Below, piece after piece: positions 33,311 through 42,516 of a stretch of 64,000 nt of DNA. Position numbers and translations under genes: made by a program. How positions within the stretch are numbered: the first letter of the stretch is position 1; each line of letters opens with the position of its first letter. Below the pieces are notes generated by a model, which saw only the letters and a list, made by a program, of their open reading frames with translations, ran no database searches and had not been told where the DNA came from. This DNA is from Halpernia sp048269545 (GTDB lineage: Bacteria; Bacteroidota; Bacteroidia; Flavobacteriales; Weeksellaceae). The stretch lies in NCBI RefSeq assembly GCF_048269545.1, contig NZ_JBLXIJ010000001.1:1-64000 (forward strand), in the 5' to 3' direction.

Positions 33311-34573
33311 ATGAATGAAAAACTGCTACAATATCTTTGGAATTTCAAAATTTTCAACAATTTTGATTTTAAAGATATTGAAGGAAATTTATTAGAAATT
33401 TTAAATTTCGGGCAGTGGAATTTTAATTCTGGCGCCGATTTTCTGGAAGGAAAAATAAAATTTAATGATTTAATTTTAGCGGGAAACATCGAACTTCACG
33501 TGAAATCTTCAGATTGGATTTTCCACCAACACTCGGGAAATCAGGATTTTGACAATTTAATTTTACATGTTGTTTACGAACACGATTTAGATATTGATGA
33601 ATTTTCCGCAAAAAATATTCCGACGCTTGAACTCAAAAATTATATTGATAAAAATATAATTGAAAAATACTCTAAACTTTTAAATGAGATTTCTTTCATT
33701 CCGTGCGAAGAAATTTTTGATGTAGAAAAAGTTCCTTTTAATTTTACTGATGAAACTTTACTCAAAAAATTAGATGAAAAATCCGAAAAAATAAGTTTGC
33801 AATTATCTTCCACACAAAATAATTACGAAGCAGTTCTCTTTCAAAACTTAGCTTATGCATTTGGTTTAAAGGTAAATGCAGAAATATTTCAACAGTTTGC
33901 AATGGAAATAGATTTTAATTTGATAAATAAAATTAAGCAAAATGATCTGCAACTTGAAGCCTTATTTTTTGGGATTTTTGGTTGGTTAAAAAATCCTGAA
34001 GATGAAAAAATGCAGATTTGGAAACGAGAATATGAATTTTTAAAAGCAAAATATCAGCTTTCTGAATTTAGTTTTAAACCAAAATTTTTACGTTTACGAC
34101 CACCAAATTTCCCAACCATTCGGCTTTCACAATTAGCAAATCTTTATTTTTCACAACCCAATCTGTTTTCAAAAATAATTTCCGCAAAATCAAAAGCAGA
34201 TTTATTTTTAATTTTTAAAAATGTGAGAGCATCGGATTATTGGAACAATCATTTTAATTTCGGAAAAATTTCGCCAATTAATAATGCTAAAATTATAACC
34301 GAAAATTTTATTAATTTAATTATCATTAATGCAGTTTTACCTTTAAAATACCATTATCATAAAAATAATTCCGAGGAAATTATAGAAAATATTTTAAACT
34401 TTTATTCAGAAATTCCTGCTGAAAAAAACAACATTATTTCATCATGGCAAAATTTAAAAGTTCCTATGGATTCTTCACGTGAAAGTCAAGCATATCTGTA
34501 CCATTATAAAAATTTCTGCGTCCAAAAAAAATGTTTAAATTGCAGCATTGGTTTACAATTATTAAAAAATTGA
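33311..34573 (+). CDS. DUF2851 protein
   Basis: A 420-residue soluble protein. The N-terminal motifs (FNSGADFLEGKI, then AGNIELHVKSSDWIFHQH) are those of DUF2851, a Bacteroidota family of unknown function. Near the C-terminus is a cysteine set, CVQKKCLNCSIG, reminiscent of a metal-binding loop. Immediately upstream is the right inverted repeat of the GxxExxY cassette, which sits where this gene's promoter would be expected. Start and length look normal. Confidence 0.8.
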   Translation: MNEKLLQYLWNFKIFNNFDFKDIEGNLLEILNFGQWNFNSGADFLEGKIKFNDLILAGNIELHVKSSDWIFHQHSGNQDFDNLILHVVYEHDLDIDEFSAKNIPTLELKNYIDKNIIEKYSKLLNEISFIPCEEIFDVEKVPFNFTDETLLKKLDEKSEKISLQLSSTQNNYEAVLFQNLAYAFGLKVNAEIFQQFAMEIDFNLINKIKQNDLQLEALFFGIFGWLKNPEDEKMQIWKREYEFLKAKYQLSEFSFKPKFLRLRPPNFPTIRLSQLANLYFSQPNLFSKIISAKSKADLFLIFKNVRASDYWNNHFNFGKISPINNAKIITENFINLIIINAVLPLKYHYHKNNSEEIIENILNFYSEIPAEKNNIISSWQNLKVPMDSSRESQAYLYHYKNFCVQKKCLNCSIGLQLLKN

Positions 34574-34646
34574 AGAATTAAAATTCTCGAAAAAATTTGC
34601 GAAAAGAAGGTATGAATTTTGCGATTTTTTCCTAAATATATCACAC

Positions 34647-34883
34647 ATGAAAGAACCTAAAATTATTAATAATTTTCGGCACAAAATAGAAAGAGAATGG
34701 TTTGGTGTTCTTACCAGAATGGGCGCAAAACTTGGGATTCCTGTCTCGAAATTACGCGTATTTTTCATTTATTCTACATTTGCTACGGTCGGAATTTTCT
34801 TTTTAATTTATCTTTTTTTAGCTTTTACACTTTGGATAAAAGATATGTTTATTCTTCGTAGACCCAATGTTTTTGATTTGTAA
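34647..34883 (+). CDS. PspC-domain small membrane protein
   Basis: A 78-residue protein: a helix-turn-helix-like amphipathic N-terminal half (VLTRMGAKLGIPVSKLRVFF), then one membrane segment (about residues 44-64), the usual PspC arrangement. PspC proteins sense or relay envelope stress in the Psp system, but single PspC-like proteins in Bacteroidota are mostly uncharacterised. The next gene starts 3 bases later, so the two are probably co-translated. Confidence 0.7.
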   Translation: MKEPKIINNFRHKIEREWFGVLTRMGAKLGIPVSKLRVFFIYSTFATVGIFFLIYLFLAFTLWIKDMFILRRPNVFDL

Positions 34884-34886
34884 AAT

Positions 34887-35402
34887 ATGGAATTTATTCA
34901 GATAAAAAATTTCGAAGATTTTCGTGTAAAAAATATATACGAAAACTATTGCAACACTTTTCCGGAACTGGAAAGACGAAGTGAGAAACAATTCAGACAA
35001 CTTTTTAAAAACGAAAATGTGAAGGTTCTCTCTTTATTAAACGAGTTGAAATTTATCGGTTATTTAATCATTTGGGAATTACAAGGTTTTGTTTTTTTGG
35101 AACACTTTGAAGTTTTTGAAAGTTATAGAAATCAAAAGTTTGGGGAAGAAATTTTAAAAGAATTAGAAAGAGATTATTTTAAAATTATTTTAGAGACTGA
35201 AAAAGAAAATTTTAATGAAAATGCAAAACGTCGAATTACTTTTTATTTAAAAAATGGCTTTCATCAAATTTCAGATTCTTATGTACAACCCAGTTATGGC
35301 GACGGAAAAACAAATTTAGAATTATTACTTTTCGCAAATTGGGAAGTAGAAAATTTAGATTTAATTATTGAAAATATTTATGATGTGGTTTATCGGAAAT
35401 AA
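34887..35402 (+). CDS. GNAT-family acetyltransferase
   Basis: A 171-residue protein with the GNAT layout: FIGYLIIWELQGFVFLEHFEV (beta strands), then the acetyl-CoA loop region SYRNQKFGEEILKEL (a diverged Q/RxxGxG/A), then RRITFYLKNGFHQISDSY near the end. The substrate is unknown. It starts 3 bases after the PspC-like gene and ends 13 bases before the convergent SIMPL gene, with no clear hairpin between. The family call is fair. Confidence 0.75.
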   Translation: MEFIQIKNFEDFRVKNIYENYCNTFPELERRSEKQFRQLFKNENVKVLSLLNELKFIGYLIIWELQGFVFLEHFEVFESYRNQKFGEEILKELERDYFKIILETEKENFNENAKRRITFYLKNGFHQISDSYVQPSYGDGKTNLELLLFANWEVENLDLIIENIYDVVYRK

Positions 35403-35415
35403 TTTTTTCAAAAAA

Positions 35416-36147
35416 CTATTTCACTTGATATTCTAATTTTATTGTTATACTCGCTTCTTTTTCTCGTGAAGAAGTATTAAAAGTTCCGCCGTAAGAATAA
35501 TCTTCATTAGAATTTGGTGCTGTAATTTGAATTACGCCCATTGTTGCTTTCTTAAGATTTCCTAAACTTGCTCCTGCATTTTCTGCGATTTTTTCAGCGC
35601 GTTCTTTTGCATCTTTTGTGGCATTTGCAATCATTTCGTGTTTTACTTCTGCTAATTTTGTGTAAAAATATTGCGGTGCAGAAGATGTAAATTCTACTCC
35701 ACGATTGATAATTTCAGTTATATTTCGGGAAAGATTTTCAATTTTTTGTACTTCTTTGCTTTCAATTGAAACTGTTTGAGATAAATTATATCCGGCAAAA
35801 GTTTGATGACTTGCGCCATTTGCATCATTCGTATAATTGTAATTTTTCTGAATATCAACGGCGGAAAATACCATTTCACTCGGTTTTATTCCTTTTGAAA
35901 TGAGATAATCTGAAATCACTTTTCTATCAACCGCTAAATCATCATACGCAGATTTTAATTCAAAATTATTTTTGGTAAAACTTCCAATCCAGGTAATTAA
36001 ATCTGAAGTAAACTCTTTTGATCCTAATCCAGTTACAGAAATTGTATTGTCAGATTGGTTTCTATTTTTAATAGCATTTCCAAGAAAAGCCAAACCAATG
36101 ATAAAACCAAGTGCAGCAATACTTATCGCGATTATTGATTTGTTCAT
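35416..36147 (-). CDS. SIMPL-domain (DUF541) protein
   Basis: A 243-residue protein anchored by one N-terminal membrane segment (about residues 4-24), with the rest probably periplasmic. The N-terminal part (NTISVTGLGSKEFTSDLITW), a central helical segment (KDAKERAEKIAENAGASLGNL) and the EKEASITIKLEYQVK ending match SIMPL/DUF541. Members are periplasmic; some are linked to stress or oxidative tolerance, mostly without a known mechanism. It is followed upstream on the same strand by a carboxypeptidase-regulatory-like gene. Confidence 0.8.
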   Translation of the reverse strand: MNKSIIAISIAALGFIIGLAFLGNAIKNRNQSDNTISVTGLGSKEFTSDLITWIGSFTKNNFELKSAYDDLAVDRKVISDYLISKGIKPSEMVFSAVDIQKNYNYTNDANGASHQTFAGYNLSQTVSIESKEVQKIENLSRNITEIINRGVEFTSSAPQYFYTKLAEVKHEMIANATKDAKERAEKIAENAGASLGNLKKATMGVIQITAPNSNEDYSYGGTFNTSSREKEASITIKLEYQVK

Positions 36148-36198
36148 AATTGAGATTATTTAACTATAAATTTACGCAAATTATTTAAACATAAAAAA

Positions 36199-36981
36199 CT
36201 ACTGTTTCTTATTCTTTTTTAAATATTCTGTGGCAACTTGTATTAAAGCAAAAGAAACTTTATCAATATTTTTTTGTTTAAAACCACTTACAACGCTGGA
36301 ATTGGTATTAATTGCAAAACCTAAGAAATCCGAAATCTGATTTTCTGGAATATTATTTTCTTTAAAAAAATCTTCTTTTAGATTGGTTTTTATCCACTCT
36401 ATTTTCTCTTGAAAATCCTGATATTTATAAAGTCGTTTTTGTCGGCGCGCTTTTCCACTCGCCAAATCATAAATTCCTTGAACATTTAAATTCCCAAATA
36501 AAATTGGTAATAAAACAGATTTTTTTAAATCTGCGGGTTTTTCTCTGGGCTTTTCTGGTGATTTTGGTAAACCAATATCCTGTTCTAATTGTGCCACTTT
36601 ATCAACTCTATTTAATTTTTTCGAATCTTTTGACAAGTCTCCAGAAGGGACAAAACTTAAATCTACCGTTTCAATTAATTCTGGTGTGTAACTCATAAAA
36701 ATCTTTACCGAAAAAATAAAATTGGCAGAAGTAATTTTCACAGATGCACGATCATAATTTACCCGAACAAATCGTAATTCATCCTTTTCATTTGCATTAA
36801 TTTTAAAATTTCCAAATTCATCAGAAACGGTTTTCTCATCTGTATTAATATTTACAACTAAAACACCAGAAAGCGCAAATTGATTTTCATTAAAAACGGT
36901 TCCCGAAACTGAAGATTGAGAATAGAAATAGTGAGAAGAAAAGAGAAAAATTAAAAAAAATAAATATTGTTTCAAAGGCAT
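36199..36981 (-). CDS. Carboxypeptidase-regulatory-like domain protein
   Basis: A 260-residue exported protein with a signal peptide (1-21, ending SHYFYSQ). Residues 24-105 form a CarboxypepD-regulatory-like beta-sandwich (VSGTVFNENQFALSGVLVVN, SDEFGNFKI), the domain found at the N-terminus of SusC/TonB-dependent receptors and many Bacteroidota envelope proteins. The remaining 150 residues are basic and helical, with no known domain I recognise. Function unknown. Confidence 0.75.
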   Translation of the reverse strand: MPLKQYLFFLIFLFSSHYFYSQSSVSGTVFNENQFALSGVLVVNINTDEKTVSDEFGNFKINANEKDELRFVRVNYDRASVKITSANFIFSVKIFMSYTPELIETVDLSFVPSGDLSKDSKKLNRVDKVAQLEQDIGLPKSPEKPREKPADLKKSVLLPILFGNLNVQGIYDLASGKARRQKRLYKYQDFQEKIEWIKTNLKEDFFKENNIPENQISDFLGFAINTNSSVVSGFKQKNIDKVSFALIQVATEYLKKNKKQ

Positions 36982-37303
36982 TAGTTTGGTGTAAATGTAA
37001 ATTGAAAATCCTTCTTATTTAAAATTTTAACCAGACTTAACTTTTTTAAGATTTTTTGGTAAATAATTAATTTAAATTATCTTAAAATTCTTCAAAAGAA
37101 ATCTAATAATTAAACAAAAATCTCTTGTAGATTTCGTGGGATTTTTCTTTCTCTCGCATATTTTGCTAAATGAGCAGATTAAAGAAAAAAGATACTTCAC
37201 TTCGCTTTGCTACGTTCAGAATGACAAAAGCAGATGTTTCTCAAAATTTAACTTTAAATAAATCTTTTATTTTCTTAAATTGCATCAACTCTAATAAAAA
37301 TAA
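36982..37303. other. 322-base gap, no gene seen
   Basis: Divergent spacer between a minus-strand envelope gene and the AddA/RecB-like gene. It holds A/T-rich sequence, a short TGCTAAATGAGCAGATTA stretch of the kind common in flavobacterial spacers (37162-37179), and a relic repeat at 37191-37228. I see no open frame with family resemblance, no tRNA and no clear two-part promoter; TAAATTGC near 37276 is a weak -7 candidate. Confidence 0.6.
37191..37228 (+). repeat. Relic of a dispersed repeat
   Basis: The block containing CTTCGCTTTGCTACGTTCAG followed by AATGACAAA resembles a repeat I recall from many Bacteroidota genomes (CTTCGCTACGCTCAGAATGA type). Only one copy is in the window, and the identification is from memory. 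Confidence 0.35.
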
Positions 37304-40300
37304 ATGCAAACTTATTTCGCCATAAATGCTTCTGCCGGTTCTGGGAAAACCTATTCATTAGTACAAAAACTTCTGATGCTTTGTCTAGAGTCTGCTGAAA
37401 AATCTGATGGAATTAGTCAAATTTTAGCTTTAACTTTTACCAATAAAGCTGCGAATGAAATGAAATCTAGAATTCTAGAATGGCTAGAAAGTTTCACCAA
37501 AGAAGATTATAAGAAAAATGAAGCGCTACTTGGAATTCAACAAAAATTTAAATTAAAAGGCAAAGAAATTTCATTAGACGAACTTCACCGCCGTTCTAAG
37601 AAAGTTTTAGATTATATTTTGCACCATTATTCTACTTTAAATATTGGAACAATTGATAAGTTTAATGCAAGATTGGTTAGAAGTTTTTCTAATGAATTGG
37701 GTTTGGCTCAAAACTTTAATTTAGAAATTCAAGCAGAACCTTTTTTAATAGAAGCTGTCGATAAAATGCTTGATAAAATTGGCGCAGATGAAACCATTTC
37801 GGAAGCATTTATGGATTTCATTAATTACAAATTAGACAACGAAGAACGCGTTTACATCAACAAAAGTTTGTACAAAAAAGCAAAGCAATTTGTGAGCGAT
37901 GTGCATTATGAAGAACTGAAAAATAACAAAGATTTCAACTGGAAAATTTATGATAAAGTAAAAATAAAATTGCGAGCTGAAATTGTTGTACATCAAAATA
38001 TTGCGAAAGAAAAAGTTGAAGAAACTCTCCAAATTTTAAAAGAAAAAAATCTCGAAATTGTAGATTTCTCTGGTGGAAATTCAAATGGATTAGGGAGATT
38101 TTTCTTTGAATATTTGAAATTTGCAAATGGAGAAAAGAAAGATTTCCCATTTCCAGGTGATGAACAAAGAGCCCATTTAGTTTTCGAAAAAGGAGCTTCT
38201 ACAAAAGGAAAACATAAAGAATCTGAAATTTTTGAAATCTTAAATTATCTTTTGGAAGCGCGGCAAATAATTATTAAAAACTATATTTCTTCCATAAAAA
38301 AAGAAAAAATTCTACAAGAATTATTGCCTTTAAAAATTAATAAAGAAATACAAGATCAATTGGCTTTAATAGAAGAAGAAAATGATTTGGTTTTACTTTC
38401 AAAATTTAATGTTTTAATTAATGAGAATTTAAAGAACGAACCGTCTTCTTTTATTTATGAAAAAGTCGGGACAAAATATCTACATTACTTTTTAGATGAG
38501 TTTCAAGATACTTCAAAAATGCAATGGGAAAATATTTTGCCTCTTAGAGATCACACAATTAATTCTGAAGAAAATTCTTTCACTTTGGTTGGAGATCCAA
38601 AACAAAGTATTTACAGATTTCGTGGCGGTGAAAGTGAAATAATGCTCCATATTCTGAATAGAAATGAAAAAACCAATATTCCGGTAAGTCTGGAATTTTT
38701 AGAACATAACTGGCGAAGTGCAAAAAATATAGTTGATTTTAATAATCAATTGTATGCTTTTTTATCTAAAGATTTAGAAGCAGAACACAGAGAATTGTTT
38801 AGTGAAAAAGCACAGCAAAACGCACAGAAAAAATTTGCAGGACGCGTAAAAGTGAATTTGCAAGAATATTCCAGAAGTAATTCGGAGTTTTTTGAAACGG
38901 CAACTTCGCAAATGCAAAAAGATATTCAAGAATGTTTGAATAATGGTTTTGGACTTTCTGACATCACAATTCTTTGCAGAGGAGGTCATGAAATTAAAGA
39001 ATTTTCTCAACTTCTTGGGAAAGAAAAAATATTTTATAATGACAACGAACAATACATCAAAACCATTTCTGAGAAAGGATTAACGCTAGATTTATCTTTA
39101 AGCTTAAAAGCTTTAATAGAATTTCTCCAATGGAAATCTCAGCCGAAAAACAGACAACATTTGGTAAAAATGTTTTATTATTTAAAAGAATCTGGAAGAA
39201 TTTACATTGAAGATTTTACCGCAGAAATGTTGAAACTTTTAGAAATAAAAGAGCAAGATGTTTTGGAAAATTATATTTTGGAGCAATTTCAATTAAATTT
39301 AAATCCGAAAGATTTACCCAAATTGAATCTTTATAATGAAATAGAATTTTTTGTACACGAGTTTTCAGTGAAAAACTTTGAAACCGATTTTCTCTTGAAT
39401 TTTTTAGAAATGCTTTATAATTACAGCCAAAACAGTGGAAATACTTTAAAAGATTTTCTAGAATATTGGTCGGAAGAAGCTCATAAAATTTCCATTCAAG
39501 CGAGTGAAAATATTGATGCAATTAGATTAATGACCATTCACGCTGCAAAAGGTTTAGAATTTCCCGTGGTTTTTTTACCAATGAAAAATAGCAACAAAGA
39601 CAAAAAAATAAATGATTGGCTTACTTTGGAAGGTTATGAAGAATTAAAATCTATTAACATTGATGGTTTTTCAGATAAACTTGAAAGTTATGACGAAGAA
39701 ATTGCGAATTTTAATTCTGGAAATTTTTATAAAAATAAAATCGATCGTTATTGTTTACAATATGTTGCGACAACAAGACCTGTAGAACAACTTTTTTTAT
39801 ATCTTCAAAATAAAAGCAAATCTGGCGAAAATCACTTAGAATTATTAGATTTTATTGAAACTAAAAACCCTGAAAATTTAGAAGAATTAGAACTTTATCC
39901 AGAAATAAATAGTTCTTTCAAAAAGCAAAATATAAAAAAAGAGAAAAAATTTAATACCAAAAGTATTACTTCTTTAACGCAGAAAACGAAAGTTAAAAAT
40001 AATTTGAAAATTGCAACACCTTCAAAAAATTACCAAGTTCGGAATGAAAAGGTGAGATTGGGGATTTTCACACATGAAATTTTATCAAAAATAAATTCTG
40101 AAAAAGATGTGGATTTTGTTTTGGAACAATATGTTTTAGACGGAATAATTAATCGAAATGAGAAAGAACTAATTACGAAAAGAATTTTAGAAATTATTAA
40201 AAATCCCGCGAATTCCGATTATTTCAACTCTGATTTAAATATTATTAATGAAAAAGATATTTTGATTTCTGAAAACGGAATTTCTGAAATTTACAGACCT

Positions 40301-40465
40301 GATAGATTAATTGAAAAAGAAAATGGTTGGTTGATTGTGGATTTTAAAACTGGTGAAGAAACCGATGAGAAAAAGAAAAAATATGAAAAACAAGTTTCAA
40401 CTTATAAAAGCGTTTTAGAAAAATTAGGCAAAAAAGTTTTGAAAACTGAGATTGTTTATGTGTAG
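37304..40465 (+). CDS. AddA/RecB-like helicase-nuclease
   Basis: A 1053-residue superfamily 1 UvrD-like helicase. Walker A is NASAGSGKT (residues 8-16), followed by LALTFTNKAANEMKSRI (motif Ia), DEFQDTSKMQW (Walker B), GDPKQSIYRFRGG (motif III) and TIHAAKGLEFPVVFLP (motif V). The C-terminal PD-(D/E)XK nuclease is visible as Asp1000 (RPDRL) and Asp1013-x-Lys1015 (VDFKTG). The fold matches AddA or RecB, which resect double-strand breaks for recombination. The partner subunit (AddB- or RecC-like) is not adjacent here. The stop codon runs into a five-copy GATTTAG array. Confidence 0.88.
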   Translation: MQTYFAINASAGSGKTYSLVQKLLMLCLESAEKSDGISQILALTFTNKAANEMKSRILEWLESFTKEDYKKNEALLGIQQKFKLKGKEISLDELHRRSKKVLDYILHHYSTLNIGTIDKFNARLVRSFSNELGLAQNFNLEIQAEPFLIEAVDKMLDKIGADETISEAFMDFINYKLDNEERVYINKSLYKKAKQFVSDVHYEELKNNKDFNWKIYDKVKIKLRAEIVVHQNIAKEKVEETLQILKEKNLEIVDFSGGNSNGLGRFFFEYLKFANGEKKDFPFPGDEQRAHLVFEKGASTKGKHKESEIFEILNYLLEARQIIIKNYISSIKKEKILQELLPLKINKEIQDQLALIEEENDLVLLSKFNVLINENLKNEPSSFIYEKVGTKYLHYFLDEFQDTSKMQWENILPLRDHTINSEENSFTLVGDPKQSIYRFRGGESEIMLHILNRNEKTNIPVSLEFLEHNWRSAKNIVDFNNQLYAFLSKDLEAEHRELFSEKAQQNAQKKFAGRVKVNLQEYSRSNSEFFETATSQMQKDIQECLNNGFGLSDITILCRGGHEIKEFSQLLGKEKIFYNDNEQYIKTISEKGLTLDLSLSLKALIEFLQWKSQPKNRQHLVKMFYYLKESGRIYIEDFTAEMLKLLEIKEQDVLENYILEQFQLNLNPKDLPKLNLYNEIEFFVHEFSVKNFETDFLLNFLEMLYNYSQNSGNTLKDFLEYWSEEAHKISIQASENIDAIRLMTIHAAKGLEFPVVFLPMKNSNKDKKINDWLTLEGYEELKSINIDGFSDKLESYDEEIANFNSGNFYKNKIDRYCLQYVATTRPVEQLFLYLQNKSKSGENHLELLDFIETKNPENLEELELYPEINSSFKKQNIKKEKKFNTKSITSLTQKTKVKNNLKIATPSKNYQVRNEKVRLGIFTHEILSKINSEKDVDFVLEQYVLDGIINRNEKELITKRILEIIKNPANSDYFNSDLNIINEKDILISENGISEIYRPDRLIEKENGWLIVDFKTGEETDEKKKKYEKQVSTYKSVLEKLGKKVLKTEIVYV

Positions 40466-40499
40466 ATTTAGGATTTAGGATTTAGGATTTAGGATTTAG
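40465..40499 (+). repeat. Five perfect GATTTAG tandem copies
   Basis: Five uninterrupted copies of the heptamer GATTTAG. The first base is the last base of the TAG stop of the helicase-nuclease gene. This is the most perfect array in the window. It lies directly before a terminator. Confidence 0.9.
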
Positions 40500-40506
40500 G
40501 AAAAAT

Positions 40507-40536
40507 AAAACTCTGCTAATTTTTTAGCAGAGTTTT
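40507..40536. terminator. Bidirectional terminator
   Basis: Perfect 13-bp stem: 40507-40519 and 40524-40536, TTTT loop, A-run and T-run on either side. It separates the converging helicase-nuclease and DUF3857 genes. Confidence 0.88.
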
Positions 40537-40557
40537 TATCATTAAGTTTAGAAAAAT

Positions 40558-42495
40558 TTATTTCTTAACTGCAGTTACAACTTGTCCTTCCATTTTGGTA
40601 ATATTATCAAAAATTTGCTTGAAAGCCAGATAATATTCTTTCGGGAAAACCGAATCATCAATTGTAGTTGTAGTTTCAACGGTTAATTTATTTCCTTCTT
40701 GTGTTACATCATACAAATAAGAAATAGAATTATCTTCCGTTCTGAATTTTTTAGATTTCGGAACGTTTTCAAAAACATAACCTTCTGGTAAAGTGATGCT
40801 TACTTTTTTAATTCTATCATAAGATGAATAAAATTCTAAAGGCGCTTTTCTTTCTTCTTCTTGATTAAAATCGTGGTTTTTAGAATAAAGAAAAAGCAAA
40901 GGATTGAAGACCAATTTATTACCAATTGCATCTACAAAAGTATCAGAATCAAAATCAAATGAAGTGGAAAAAGCACCGTTTTCATCAGTTCCGGATTTTA
41001 TATTTTTAAATGGAAATTTATATCTGTCTTTGTATTCTTTTTGGTAATCTTCTTTATTATCTGCATACGCTTCTTCCGCCATCATTGCGTATAATTTTTT
41101 GTCTGTATCAGAAAAGTGACCGCTAAAAGTTCCGTCGGTATTAAGTTTTGCATCTACAACCAAATCTGTTTCGCTATTATCTGGATAAATAATATTCAAT
41201 TCTTTTGCTTCTTTTTCATCCATTAAAAATCCAAGATAATTTAGTGCACGTGGCGGAATTGTATTTCTACTAGAAAACTTACTTGTTGCGTCATATAAAA
41301 AGATATTTTTACCATCTTCAACGCCCGCAATTACATAATTTAAAGAAGATAAAGAAGGCGCATAAGAACGAAGAAGTCCTTTCCCGACAGTTGCTAAAAC
41401 AATTGGATTTGCTTTAATTCCCGTATCTTTCATTAACATTACCAATAACAAATTAATTTCTGCACTGTTTCCAATTTTTGTAGAAATCAAATTTTTAATT
41501 CCTTTATCGGTTACAACATCCAAATCGTTATTCCATTTATAATTTTTTTGAACAAATTTTAAAATGGCATCCGCTCTTTCTACATTGTTTGTAATTGTTT
41601 TTATTTCTGCAGGAAGAATATTTTTAACAGCTGACATTTTTTTCAACTGATCTCCAAAGTTTTCATTTTTATATAACCTTTTTCTAACATCTTCCCAAGT
41701 TACAGTGAAGCTTGTAAAAATTCCATTTATGCTACTCGAATTTACCTCAGCTTTTATAGAAGTTTTATAATTATCATTATTTCTTACAAAACTTTCTTCT
41801 TTGTAAGCAGGGACATTTTCATAAGCAAATCTGTAACTGAAATGATCTCCTCCATAAATATTTCTTTCTTGTACGTCTCTAAAAGTAGGTGCCAAAGAAC
41901 CTTTATAATTAATGGTATAACCTAATTGTTTTGGCGTTTCAAAAACATATTCAATGTATTTCGCAGGAATATCTCGCTCAATCATCACTTTTGGAACCGA
42001 CCAATAAAAAGGCGTTTCAACTGTATAATGGTATTCTATAACGGAACCATTTTTTACATCCGGAAATGCAAATTTTGTAATGGTATAATTTTTATCTTCT
42101 GTAGATTTAAATTTAGAATCTTTTTCTACTTTGGTTTCTTTTATTTTACCATCAACAAAGTTATAAGTGTAAGCTTTTAAACTTGCTAATTTTTCACGTT
42201 GACTTCCAGTTGGAGCTTCATAAAGTGAAATTTCAGTATTTAAATAATCTCCTGCTTTATCTTTGTCATAAATTTTTATTCTACTAATTACGTCGCTGTA
42301 CATAAAACCATTATAATCTATTCTATAATGATAAGATCGATAAAGAATTTCCGCAGGTGCATCAGCTTTGATGGAAGGCGTCATATTTTGAACATCTTCC
42401 ACTGTTAATTTTGGCTCGTTTAAAAATTCATGTTTTTGTGCAAAAAAGGAAATACTGCACAAAAAAGCAGATAAAAACAATAATTTTATTTTCAT
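40558..42495 (-). CDS. DUF3857 protein with degenerate transglutaminase-like domain
   Basis: A 645-residue exported protein (signal peptide 1-19, ending SISFFA). The N-terminal beta-rich DUF3857 domain spans about 50-230 and a transglutaminase-like domain about 290-400. The expected catalytic Cys in that fold is Ser344 here (KIGNSAEINLLL), so it is probably not an active cysteine enzyme. The next gene upstream encodes a paralogue whose Cys is intact; the 21-base gap and shared orientation indicate one operon. The function of these envelope proteins is unknown. The Ser may be typical of this subgroup. Confidence 0.85.
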   Translation of the reverse strand: MKIKLLFLSAFLCSISFFAQKHEFLNEPKLTVEDVQNMTPSIKADAPAEILYRSYHYRIDYNGFMYSDVISRIKIYDKDKAGDYLNTEISLYEAPTGSQREKLASLKAYTYNFVDGKIKETKVEKDSKFKSTEDKNYTITKFAFPDVKNGSVIEYHYTVETPFYWSVPKVMIERDIPAKYIEYVFETPKQLGYTINYKGSLAPTFRDVQERNIYGGDHFSYRFAYENVPAYKEESFVRNNDNYKTSIKAEVNSSSINGIFTSFTVTWEDVRKRLYKNENFGDQLKKMSAVKNILPAEIKTITNNVERADAILKFVQKNYKWNNDLDVVTDKGIKNLISTKIGNSAEINLLLVMLMKDTGIKANPIVLATVGKGLLRSYAPSLSSLNYVIAGVEDGKNIFLYDATSKFSSRNTIPPRALNYLGFLMDEKEAKELNIIYPDNSETDLVVDAKLNTDGTFSGHFSDTDKKLYAMMAEEAYADNKEDYQKEYKDRYKFPFKNIKSGTDENGAFSTSFDFDSDTFVDAIGNKLVFNPLLFLYSKNHDFNQEEERKAPLEFYSSYDRIKKVSITLPEGYVFENVPKSKKFRTEDNSISYLYDVTQEGNKLTVETTTTIDDSVFPKEYYLAFKQIFDNITKMEGQVVTAVKK

Positions 42496-42516
42496 TTTTC
42501 TTTAATTAATTTAATG

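Noticed and set aside
40465..40499. CRISPR or telomere reading of the GATTTAG array
   Set aside because: There are no spacers between units and it is internal to the chromosome; it is a plain short tandem repeat.
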